From Aureobasidium sp. EXF-3400 (taxonomy: Eukaryota; Ascomycota; Dothideomycetes; Dothideales; Saccotheciaceae), in contig SWBL01000269.1 of the NCBI GenBank assembly GCA_024195585.1, positions 1 through 64,000 on the forward strand: a stretch of DNA of 64,000 nt, written 5' to 3'. This document shows, piece after piece, positions 55,144 through 64,000 of the stretch. The notes beneath the pieces are model-generated. The model searched no databases, had not been told where the DNA came from, and saw nothing but the letters and a program-made list of their open reading frames with translations. The position numbers and the translations under genes were made by a program. Positions within the stretch are counted from its first letter, which is position 1. Every line of letters starts with the position of its first letter.

Positions 55144-57915
55144 TCCCATCACCTTTGGCTTGAAACGATGAAGTCAATGGAAATTCATCTCCGATTCGGC
55201 AGAAGTGTACAGCCTCAAAAGCAGACAGATCAGTAGAGATATTTTAGAACATTGTCAGCAATCATTCGCTCATAGACAGAGCAGGCAACGTGTAACAAGA
55301 TTAGCATCATCAAGCAATTCATACAGCTCAACAAGTTTCTGTCAGACTCGTGAGAGTGTCTCCATCAAAAACTCACTGCTGAAAAAAACGCCATCGGCAC
55401 AGCAGCCCTGACACGAACGATATTAGTAGTCAAACATCACTGCCACCACTACAGGATCGAGATAATTCCTAAGCGCTGATGGGTGTTCAGAAGTTCAGAT
55501 GTATGCTGCACTACTCCGTGCTGTGGGCGTGGTGTGATTGTGGACAGTCTTTATTGTGTATACTCGACCTGGAAACCTATCAATGCTCTCGAGACCACGG
55601 CCAGCTGTTTCGTAATCTGTGGGATCATCTTCCAATCGACGAAGAAGTATCAGTTGATCATACCCGATCAAGGACCTACGTATATCAAGGGTGTCATGAT
55701 GTTGCCTTGTCACGTTCAAAATCTATCCGATTCTGCACTATCCCGGGTCAATGTAGGACGACCAGAACACGTGTTGATTGTCTGTGGTATCGTTCTTCTT
55801 GAGATCACACCGTGCCGTCGAAGGCTGTGCAGACAGCGCGAATAGGAGCAATACTGACCCACGTGTCGCTTGAATATTTCTTGTGAGTTGGTTGCAACGT
55901 CTAGCAATGTCCGGACTATCCCACGTGTAGCCGCAACGCCCTACGGGTGTGGCAACTACGGAAGAACTTGCTGGGAACATCACGCCCTATTATCACATCA
56001 AGGCGCGATGCTTGCAGCTGCGGCGTGGAAATTCGGTCAATTGACACATATTTCGTCTTCGATGTTGTTACCTTCCTCGAATGGAATTTGCCTTCGAGAA
56101 AACGTGGAGGCCGCCGGTGGCCGTCTTGAGCCTTTGTGGGTTTGGAGGCTTCGCTTTGAGGTTCCTAATCCGGATACTACATGTCGTATAGCAATTATAT
56201 GCAATGTAACACAGTAGAGATCGCGACACCGCAATGTGGCACCATGATGGGTTTGTATCGTGTTGCCCCAACTGCTTCTTCATGGCGTGCTTTTGCATTC
56301 TGTTGACTCCGATTCAACATCCTGTTGTTCCCAAAATCCACCGTGGTGGTTTCTTGGCTCTGCTTTTTTATAGCAGCTTGGCCAACTTTTATGTAATAGT
56401 CTTCATGGCGACATCCTTCCGGATCTTCAAAATTCTCAATGCTTGATCTGTTCGGCAGAAAAGCTCCACCCTCTCCTGATTCTTTATTTTGCGCTTCTAG
56501 ATCGTGAAATGCTCAGCGCAAATCACGCCAGAGTTTACAAGCACGTCCTGCATTCCAAAGAAGAGAGCCGGGTTTAAAGTATACCAAAGGAGCGGAAATG
56601 AGCGGTGAAAGAAAACTTCCCTTTCTAGGGCGTAAACGGCTTCTTTTACCCTGAAGAAGTTCTCGTCAGATCGGTGATCGCTTGAAAATTATATCTTGGT
56701 TGGAAGAAAAATTTGTTTCCACGTGTGTTCTTTCTTCGCTAAGGAGGAACGTGCGAGGTAACATTTGGCCGACTCGCGTCCACCAGGCGACCCACGAACA
56801 GCAGGATTGTGTGTTTCGTATCCTCAAATGTACCTAGGATCTCGCGTCATATAATGGTATATATGCGTCAGCTCAACAATACCTCGAATTGACCACCTGT
56901 GTGATGTGTTTGTGTGTTAATATTGCGACATTATTATTGGTGTTGCCCACTATGGTAGAACTGCGAGTTCGGCTTGAACTCTGAGTCATGAATCGATGCA
57001 TATGCAATGCAGGCGCGCGGCTCCACGTCCGCTCGAACGTGGGGACGCCTCAGTCAAGGTCGATGGACCGACGATGGTTGCTCGCTGGCAGTCATGGTAC
57101 AGTACAAAGAGCTGTACAAGCTGGATGTCTCGAGCGAGTCATCAGACCACAGCGATGTCGCCGGAGATGCAGAAGAATCGTTAAAGTGTCTTGAGCGTAA
57201 CATTGCCCGGAAAGCGGCAATGATCCCCAAGGAGTCAAGAATTGGCATGAAACGTGTGATGGACGGACGCTCCTGAGCTAGACAGCTTAAATCTGGCTGT
57301 CCAGATCGGTCTGATCTGTTTCGGCCGGAAGTGTTAACGGCAGCCAAGAGAAGTTTTGTCTTTTCGAAAGGTCCAAAGAAGGCCGTTGGAAGCAGCTGGG
57401 AGCGCACATGTTTCAGAGATATGGATGTTGGCGGTGTGCGCCGTTCGAGCAAAGGGCGATACAGACGGTTGTGGATTGATGTACAGTAGAGGGATTGATG
57501 TAGAGGCAGCGTTGGCCCAGGCAGTCAGGCGATCAAGAAAGGGGAGCCGAACGCGGCCAAGTGAGATGGCGCGAGGAAGTGGCTTTCTGATCATGAGGTC
57601 CAAGTCATTTTAGTGCATGGGCGAGCAAACCTTAGTCACAGAAATTCGGTAGTCATGATGACAGAGTTTTCTAACCCCGACTATTTACAGTTTTCATAAT
57701 AAGTGCTACCATTCCTGGAGATCAAAAGAGAATCTGCTCTTTGTTTCCCTCGATCATTTCTTCACACAGCACTCAGACTCGCATCCAAGTCGCTCTTTAT
57801 TCACGACGGAGCTCCATTCCTACGAGATCTACAAGCGTCGATCAACTACCCCGGATCAGGACTTTGTTCATCCAAAAAATACCAGTTCGCTAGCCAGCTA
57901 CCTGGTTACTTAGCC
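55144..57915. other. Gene-poor region
   Basis: 2.8 kb without a gene I can support. On the minus strand near 55740-55983 there is a signal-peptide-like stretch (SVLLLFALSAQPSTARCDL) without a good ATG. A 60-codon plus-strand ORF from 57094 (MVQYKELYKLDVSSES) is weakly protein-like. The part 56430-56960 is A/T-richer. The last ~200 nt before 57916 are in frame with the arrestin but contain no earlier ATG, so they are leader. Confidence 0.5.
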
Positions 57916-59277
57916 ATGCCCGGTCGTATCCTGGGATTCGACTTTCCTTCACCTCTTCTTAGACCAGTCCCCGAGAAAAAGCGTAGCGCATCATCAGTCC
58001 GCTCAGACGGTTCCCGTCACGACAGCATGGATCACCTCAGACGCCCCCACTTTGGCAAGAGCCACTCACACGACAAGAAGGACAAAGATGGCAGGCGCGA
58101 ATCGAGTCTGGGCCGTCAAGCCTCCAAACACATCAAGCTCGACATGGTCGTAGAGTCTCCTCCCGTCTTGTTCCTGGATAGCCCCCAGCATTCCTCGGGA
58201 TCTCTCTTCTCTGGTCGCATGCAACTCGCCAATACTGGTCCAACTCCCGCTGCCATCAAATCTTTCACCCTCACATTCAGAGCGATTACCTCGACCAAGC
58301 GTCCTGTGGGAGACCACTGCAAAGACTGCTCCTCCAAGTCCACCGATCTCAAAGAATGGAACTTCTTGGGCGACAATGCCGAGCTGGCGCACGGCAACCA
58401 CGACTTCCCCTTCAGCTACCTCATCCCCGGCCACCTTCCCACCACAAGTCATGGACACATCGGCAGCATCGACTACAAGCTGTTCGCTCGTGCTGAAACC
58501 GCCAATGGCGAGATCGTCGAGTACATTCGCCCAGTTGTCATCAACCGCGCCATTCGTCCTGGAAACGACAAGAACTCGGTCAGAATCTTCCCTCCCACCA
58601 ACCTTACACTCAACGTCACCCTACCTTCAGTCATCCACCCGATTGGCGATTTTCCCGTCTATGCCCGTATGTCCGGCATTACCACCAAGAAAGAAGATAC
58701 ACAAATCAGATGGCGTCTAAGGAAGTTGACATGGCGTATCGAAGAGCAAGAGAAGTTTGTTTCACCGGCTTGCCCTAAGCACATGGCCAAGGTTGGTGGT
58801 GAGGGAAGAGGCATTATGCACGAGCACACCAGAGATATCGGCAGCGATGACCTCAAGTCGGGCTGGAAGACGGATTTCGCTGATGGTCAGCTCGAGGGCG
58901 AATTCACCGCTTCCATCGACAGTGGTCTGAAGCCTCAATGCGACGTCGACAGCCCTTCTGGCCTCAAGATCAGCCACGTCATGGTCTTGGAGCTGGTCAT
59001 CGCCGAAGAGTGGGCCCCCAACAAGAAGCCCAACCAAGCAACCCCCACTGGTGCTGCTAGAGTCCTGCGCACGCAATTCAACATCAATGTCACCGAGCGT
59101 AGCGGTATGGGAATTGCCTGGGAAGACGAGCAGCCTCCTCTCTATGAGGATGTGCCCGCAAGTCCTCCTGGCTACCGCAACGAAATCAACAACTATGACG
59201 GATCCGAACTCAACGAACGAGGACGTGGACCAACTCCACCTTTCATGAGCAGTTTTTGCTTCTCTCTTCTTGCATGA
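57916..59277 (+). CDS. LDB19: LDB19/Art1-like arrestin
   Basis: Predicted 453 aa, single exon, first in-frame ATG (MPGRILGFDFPSPLLRPVPE). After a basic Ser/His-rich stretch comes an arrestin-N fold (VVESPPVLFLDSP onwards) with a CKDC pair and FPFSYLIPGHLPTTSHGHIG. The LDB19-specific C-terminal arrestin part follows (RMSGITTKKEDTQIRWRLRK). A PPLY motif near the C-terminus (QPPLYEDVP) is a PPxY site for the WW domains of the Rsp5 ubiquitin ligase. In yeast Ldb19/Art1 recruits Rsp5 to amino-acid permeases for endocytosis. The C-terminus ends in a short hydrophobic stretch. The yeast homologue is longer. Confidence 0.88.
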   Translation: MPGRILGFDFPSPLLRPVPEKKRSASSVRSDGSRHDSMDHLRRPHFGKSHSHDKKDKDGRRESSLGRQASKHIKLDMVVESPPVLFLDSPQHSSGSLFSGRMQLANTGPTPAAIKSFTLTFRAITSTKRPVGDHCKDCSSKSTDLKEWNFLGDNAELAHGNHDFPFSYLIPGHLPTTSHGHIGSIDYKLFARAETANGEIVEYIRPVVINRAIRPGNDKNSVRIFPPTNLTLNVTLPSVIHPIGDFPVYARMSGITTKKEDTQIRWRLRKLTWRIEEQEKFVSPACPKHMAKVGGEGRGIMHEHTRDIGSDDLKSGWKTDFADGQLEGEFTASIDSGLKPQCDVDSPSGLKISHVMVLELVIAEEWAPNKKPNQATPTGAARVLRTQFNINVTERSGMGIAWEDEQPPLYEDVPASPPGYRNEINNYDGSELNERGRGPTPPFMSSFCFSLLA

Positions 59278-59640
59278 TGAGCGTTTCTTTTCTTTCTTTT
59301 ATTCTTCTGCACACTATACCCAATTGCAACGAGTTTATGGTAAAAAGCTTTGATTTAGCAAGCGGAGCTGGCGTTTGGGTCTAATGTCATGGAGCGAGAC
59401 GTTTGACAAACCAGGTCTACAAGCGAGGAGTTCAAGGGAAAATCACTAGATTTCGGGAATACATTATTACATTCATTGCTTCAACAGTGCAATGACAATC
59501 AAAACCACTTTCACCTCTTCAAACAATTTGCCAACGTGTATCTTATATCATGTCTATTAACTTTATGCCTTCATGTTGAATCGGCTCTTTGAGTCGTTCT
59601 GCCTCGTGACCGTTATTGTTCAATTGCCTTGCAAAATCAC
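59278..59640. other. Convergent intergenic region
   Basis: 3' regions of the arrestin (+) and CAF16 (-). Nothing recognised. Confidence 0.6.
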
Positions 59641-60556
59641 CTAAGCCTCGCGAGGAGGTGCCTTCAGCTGACCATATCCACCCTTTCCTTCGTGTGACTG
59701 GTAGGTCGCAGCCTCTGATCGTTGCCCATTGCGCGGGCCACGCTCTTCGAGGTCCTCACGCAGCCACTCCAACACAAGCTCTCCCAAAAGACTGTTACCG
59801 GTGCGACCACCCTGAGCACCTTCGACATTGAAAGTCTCCATAGCACCCCACTGTCTCACTTTACCGAGGGACATATGGACCAGATGTGTAGGCCAGTCGG
59901 CCAAGTTGTCCAGAATGTGTGTTGCGTAAACAATGGTGCAAGGACGAGATTCGGTCTCTCTCTTCAAGAATTGCAAGAAGTTGTAGCGAGACAGAAGATC
60001 CAGGTCGACGGTAATTTCGTCCAGCAGAAGAACGCTCCACGGTCTGATCAAACCCATGCACAATTGCACACGTCTTCTCTCACCGTCAGAAACGGCGTGG
60101 AGGCGCCATTTCATATCCACATCCAGGATCTTGACCAGTTCGTCCCTTCGTTCGGTGTAGACATCACCACCTACTGAAGATAGCAGTGTTGGTACGTCGA
60201 TATCAGTACGCGTGATGGTGTTCATGGTCCATTCCATGCCCAAATACGTCACACCCTCAAGACCTTCGGCAAAGGGGTCAATGCCTGCAATGCTGACGGT
60301 TCCTTTCGGTGCCATGCGCTTTCCAGACAACAGTCTAAGCAGAGTAGTCTTTCCAGCACCATTGGCTACAAATTTTGTCAGAACTAGGTAACAACATGTA
60401 TCGTGGACGACAGCATCACATACCACCGATCAGCAGGGTCCTGCTGTTTGCGGGCAGCTCCAGAGCGACCTTTTGAAGACCAGTACTGCCATCCGGGAAT
60501 GCGAATGTCAAGTTGTTGACATCGACCTTTGGTGAGAGACGTTCAGTAGGAGCCAT
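59641..60556 (-). CDS. CAF16: ABC-type ATPase Caf16 (CCR4-NOT associated)
   Basis: Predicted 285 aa. Exon 1 is 60556-60424 and exon 2 is 60365-59641 (58-nt intron that splits the Walker A region). A single ABC ATPase domain without membrane helices: Walker A GANGAGKTT at 44-52, signature VSDGERRRVQL, Walker B SVLLLDEITVDLD, and the switch His in IVYATHILDNL. This is the layout of yeast Caf16, a soluble ABC protein linked to the CCR4-NOT complex and Mediator. A short C-terminal tail is Gly/Glu-rich. It is divergent from MOD5 with 171 nt between start codons. Confidence 0.92.
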
Positions 60557-60727
60557 TTTTGTTGTAATTGAGTAGTATCAAGATGTATGATGAATCATTA
60601 GTTAAGATCGAAAGATGGAAAGGTGGATAGGTCATGGAGATCACGTGCTTTTACACTTCCAAGGCGCGCGCTTCTCAAATCTTTGTTCTCGATTCAGAGC
60701 GCAAATCAATATGTCAACATCGGGTTG
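60557..60727. promoter_or_regulatory. Bidirectional promoter CAF16 / MOD5
   Basis: 171 nt between divergent ATGs. Contains an ATCACGTG near 60640 (an E-box-like CACGTG core). No TATA box seen. Confidence 0.55.
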
Positions 60728-62230
60728 ATGTTGAAAAGAACCGTTTGTCGATTTTCTAGCATGGCCAACAATATTGTAGCGCGTGCGCCGCTGGTCGCAG
60801 TAGTCGGTGCTACGGGCACAGGCAAGTCTGAGGTGAGTCTAGGCATTTTTTCCGCATCCCAAGAATATGTCCCCAGGAGTGAAGGACCGCACTTACTCAT
60901 ATTTTCTAAATAGTTGGCAGTAAACATTGCTCGTAAATTCAATGGTGAAATCATCAATGGCGATGCCATGCAACTCTATGAGGGCTTGCCAGTCATCACA
61001 AATAAGATGCCTGAAGATGAACGTGCTGGGATACCTCACCATCTCCTTGGATGTATAGGCTTGAACGAAGAGACCTGGACCGTTGGCAACTTCGTCTCGA
61101 ATGCGCTTGCCAAAATCAGCGAAATTCGAGCACGAGGTCGATTGCCCATTCTAGTCGGTGGCACACATTATTACACACAATCTTTGCTTTTCCACGACGC
61201 ACTCGCAAACAAATCACAAGAAGAAGAACCAGTTCACAATGCAGAAAGACCGGCTATTCTTGAAGAACCTACTGAAGTACTCCTTGCGAGGCTTAGAGAG
61301 GTTGACCCAGTAATGGCTGACAGGTGGCACCCCAATGACCGCCGCAAGATACAAAGAAGTCTTGAGATCTGGCTACAGACTGGTCGCAAGGCTTCGGATA
61401 TTTACGAAGAACAAAGAACACGTCGCGATACTGCTGGCCAGGAAACACTTTCAGAAGATGCGCAAGACGCATCTCGTCTCCGTATGAAGACCCTCGTGTT
61501 GTGGGTCGGCGCTCAATCAGACATGCTCTCCAAACGTCTCGATACTCGTGTTGACAAGATGGTAACGCAAGGCCTCCTGGACGAAGTGTCTACTCTGTCA
61601 GACTTCTATGATAGTAGGATCGCCGACGGTGAGTCAATTGATACGACTAGAGGTATCTGGGTCGCTATCGGTTACAAAGAGTTCTTGGAGTATCAAGCTG
61701 CTCTGCAAAAAGGCGACACGAGTCCAGCGCAACTCAGCAAGCTATTGGCACAAGCGATCGAGAAGACCAAAGCCGGTACACGACAGTATGCAAAGCGTCA
61801 AATTCGATGGATCCGCATCAAGCTCAACAATGCTATCGATACGGCTGGGGCCAAAGGCTCGTTTTTCATGCTCGACGGGTCTGATTTGTCGAACTGGAAC
61901 CAAGACGTATCGGGAACTGGACTCAACTTGGTCGAAAAATTCCTCAAGGAAGATACGCTCCCAGATCCATCAAGTCTGTCGCCCCTCGCAGCAGAGATGC
62001 TGACAGCCTCGAAACCCGACACCAGCGCTCGCTCAGATCTCTGGAGCCGCAAGCACTGTGAAGTCTGCAATACGACATCCGTTACTGAGAGTGACTGGAG
62101 TGTCCATGTTAACAGCAAACGACACAAGAAGGCCATGTCAAGTCAGAGGAAGCGCGCGCTGAACGGGACTGCCCAAACAGTGACGCCTTCAAGGCAAGAC
62201 GTCGCGGAAGAACAGCCTAAGGAAGACTGA
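60728..62230 (+). CDS. MOD5: tRNA dimethylallyltransferase Mod5
   Basis: Predicted 473 aa. Exon 1 is 60728-60832 and exon 2 is 60914-62230. The enzyme adds the isopentenyl group to A37 of certain tRNAs. The P-loop GATGTGKSE (27-35) is followed by GDAMQLYEGLPVITNK, ILVGGTHYYTQSLLF and RRKIQRSLEIWLQTG. A C-terminal C2H2 zinc finger (CEVCNTTSVTESDWSVHVNSKRH) is typical of eukaryotic members. The first in-frame ATG gives MLKRTVCRFSS before a second ATG at codon 12 (MANNIVARAPLVAVVG). Yeast MOD5 uses two starts with the same spacing to make mitochondrial and cytosolic forms. The 11-residue basic extension could be a mitochondrial presequence. Confidence 0.95.
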
Positions 62231-62595
62231 GCCCATGACACGCATACGAATCATACATATTACGCCGCGAAGTCGGAATTCATGGAATCTTCATCGTCGG
62301 CTGCCAATGTCATGCACGGAACACTCAATCTTGTGCACTCAGTCAAGACCCGCGAGTCTGATCTGACTGTCCATCATCGTCATCGTCAAGTATCGCACAT
62401 ATACTAGACCTTTCACGCCAAACACACACAGCAGCAAAAGAGCTGCATTGGTGGTCGAATATTCAAGCAAGATCAGCTGAGCTCGACACAGCTCTCCTGA
62501 GCCCATCAACAAGCTTTAGCTCCCGGGCGTCGCCGCCACCTCTATCTCCCTCAATCTTTATATTCGAAGAACATTAGGCCATCCTCACCAAAACA
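62231..62595. other. Intergenic, MOD5 3' side to tRNA
   Basis: No ORF or RNA feature recognised before the tRNA gene at 62596. Confidence 0.6.
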
Positions 62596-62720
62596 GCCGT
62601 GGTGGTGCAGTGGTCAGCACACCCGACCTGGTATCCTAAGTTCCTACGCTCGCTTACCTAAGTCCCTAATACTCTCTCTCGAAGGTCGGGAGGTCGTAGG
62701 TTCGAATCCTACCCACGGTG
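62596..62720 (+). tRNA. tRNA gene with ~52-nt intron; anticodon reads TGG (Pro?), isotype uncertain
   Basis: Acceptor GCCGTGG/CCACGGT (first pair G-U), D-stem GTGC/GCAC, anticodon stem CCCGA/TCGGG, T-stem GTAGG/CCTAC with loop TTCGAAT, discriminator G. A box TGGTGCAGTGG and B box GGTTCGAATCC are present, and TTTTT follows at 62725-62729. With the standard intron site after position 37, the intron is 62633-62684 and the anticodon 62629-62631 is TGG (Pro). Position 33 is then C, not the near-universal T, and the acceptor is unlike usual tRNA-Pro, so the isotype is uncertain. A tRNA pseudogene is possible, but the promoter boxes and stems are intact. Confidence 0.75.
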
Positions 62721-63327
62721 CTTCTTTTTATCACTCTTTTTTACCTTTTTGTTGCTGTGTCGTAACTGTTCCATGTTCTTGTGTTGTATTTTTACATGAT
62801 TGTTCCTTCCTTCTAGGCTTCAGGTTTCTGTTCTTTTCCATCAGCCTTTACGGTAAATTTCGCCACTCCGACCGTTCTTTCTACTTTGTTCGTTGTCTCC
62901 TTACTTTGATCGCTCCTGTCTTTGACGCCTGACGACCAAGATGCAACTAGGTCGCATGCTTCTCATTGTCTTTCTGCCTGTAAGATGTTACGCTCTCTAA
63001 GGGAGATCGGAGAACCCCATTGTTCGAAGAAAGGTAGAGAACAATATCCTTGTTCTACATGGTCAAGTTTCTTTATTCGAATCACACCTTTCTTTCAGCA
63101 TTGTTCACTAGTCTTTGACAGATAGCACTTGTCTTTGTCTTGTCTCTTTGCTGCATCAAATCTCGCCCGAGTTCAAATCATGCTCACCATACTCACCTCA
63201 AAGTGTACATATAGTCCCAACTCTACCCTTCCTAACCCACCATCCCAACCCCCAAACACTAACACAAACCTCCAAACACACACTCCCAACACACCCAAAC
63301 CAAAGGTAAACCACCCCAACTCCAAAA
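62721..63327. other. Intergenic with C/A-rich leader
   Basis: T-rich after the tRNA. From ~63225 to 63327 the plus strand is almost purely C/A, a leader for the small gene at 63328. ORFs here are low-complexity artefacts. Confidence 0.55.
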
Positions 63328-63615
63328 ATGTTCCCAAAAAGAAAACTCAAAGTAATCCGCAACATCGCTCTCGAAAACGAACTAATCTCCCTCGGGGTCC
63401 CAGAATCCGAAGTCCACGAAATGACCAAAATACAACAAAGTGTCAGATACGATGCTCTGCGCAAACAAATCGAAGAAGCTGAAAACAAGAAGGCTCAAAA
63501 TGAGGCGATGTGCAAGGAACTTGGTATCAAGGAGAATGGTTGTGAGAAATGTGGTGGTCTGCAGTTGTGGAGTGGGGTTACTGGAAACTGGTACTGTACT
63601 CGTTGTTTTGAATGA
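63328..63615 (+). CDS. Small zinc-ribbon-like protein
   Basis: 95 aa, single exon, not assigned to a family. A charged helical N-terminal part (KRKLKVIRNIALENELISLG, VRYDALRKQIEEAENKK) is followed by a C-terminal CEKCGGLQLWSGVTGNWYCTRC, i.e. C-x2-C-x14-C-x2-C. This spacing suits a zinc ribbon. The ATG follows an A/C-rich leader (CCAAAAATG). The clean reading frame and paired cysteines support a real gene; function unknown. Confidence 0.65.
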   Translation: MFPKRKLKVIRNIALENELISLGVPESEVHEMTKIQQSVRYDALRKQIEEAENKKAQNEAMCKELGIKENGCEKCGGLQLWSGVTGNWYCTRCFE

Positions 63616-64000
63616 GAGGTGAGTTTGCTTTTGGTAAGGGGTAGGGTGGGTGACTACTCTGATAATATAACTTTTTTTTATACACAAGTGATTGTTTCTT
63701 TCTAACCGTGAGTTCTGTTTTGTAGGTGAGATAGGTTGGTCTATGTATCTTATGCACTTTCCGTATTTCTCTTCATCTTGTAGCTGACTTGCTTTACATT
63801 GGCACATTGAAAGGGAGAATTATACGGGATTGATGGTTCTAGCATTCGATCGTTGATTCGTATTCACAGTCCACCTGGGACAATAATTGATAAATACAGT
63901 GATAGAAAGTTACACCTCTACGCCTTGCAAGCGATCGATGGCGCCTAGAACACCTTAAAGCGATGATTCCAAAGTCCCAAGATAGGCCTATGAACAGAGA
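63616..64000. other. Right end of window, no gene recognised
   Basis: T-rich 3' region of the zinc-ribbon gene, then mixed sequence to the window end. A minus-strand ORF at 63382-63807 mirrors the zinc-ribbon gene and is ignored. Confidence 0.55.

Noticed and set aside
55483..55845. 120-codon Cys-rich plus-strand ORF as a secreted protein
   Set aside because: No signal peptide, scattered Cys from non-coding composition, and overlapping equally long ORFs in other frames.
57703..57915. N-terminal extension of the arrestin
   Set aside because: Begins at GTG and has no ATG before 57916; treated as leader.

Overview
This window reads as nuclear chromosomal DNA of a filamentous ascomycete (Pezizomycotina). 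The evidence is short GT..AG introns (mostly 41-65 nt), pyrimidine-rich or CA-rich leaders, closely spaced genes on both strands, two intron-containing Pol III tRNA genes, and a gene set typical of the group: scytalone dehydratase of DHN melanin, a C2H2 plus fungal-trans regulator, an LDB19-type arrestin and an Ies4 subunit. A melanised Dothideomycete-like fungus is my inference; species cannot be fixed from sequence reading alone. No transposon, CRISPR array or viral block was seen.

Layout. 0-13 kb: a three-RRM RNA-binding protein (-), scytalone dehydratase (-), an ADIP-domain coiled-coil protein (+), a CBM48-like protein (+), a stalked GH18 chitinase (-) and the INO80 subunit Ies4 (+). 13-20.5 kb: a SPRY-LisH-CTLH (GID1/RanBPM-type) protein (+), a secreted five-module cysteine-rich precursor with dibasic processing sites (+), a WDR89-like WD40 protein (-) and a small orphan (+). 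22-36 kb: ATG1 kinase (+), F-BAR/DEP/RhoGAP protein (+), SET-MYND methyltransferase (+), F-box-like protein (+), and a vacuolar PQ-loop transporter (-). 36-40.6 kb: tRNA-Cys, then the poorest stretch of the window, with one frameshifted small secreted-protein remnant just before it. 40.6-50 kb: ADR1-like zinc-finger regulator (+), VPS38/UVRAG (-) divergent from MHR1 (+), and an F-box protein (+). 50-58 kb: an unknown secreted protein (-) and a large secreted SGNH-hydrolase-like protein with an apparent frameshift (+), then about 2.7 kb without a clear gene. 58-64 kb: LDB19 arrestin (+), CAF16 (-) divergent from MOD5 (+), a second tRNA gene with a long intron, and a 95-aa zinc-ribbon protein (+).

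Most genes are housekeeping or regulatory and do not form one pathway. Loose themes are autophagy, endosome and vacuole biology (ATG1, VPS38, PQ-loop transporter, LDB19, GID1-type protein) and secreted or cell-wall proteins (chitinase, cysteine-rich precursor, SGNH protein, unknown secreted protein). The best candidate for something undescribed is the 476-aa secreted precursor at 16480-17910: five copies of a four-cysteine module, separated by KR/QR-Ser sites that look like Kex2 cleavage sites. Exon boundaries were chosen by splice consensus plus reading-frame continuity; none was checked against RNA data.
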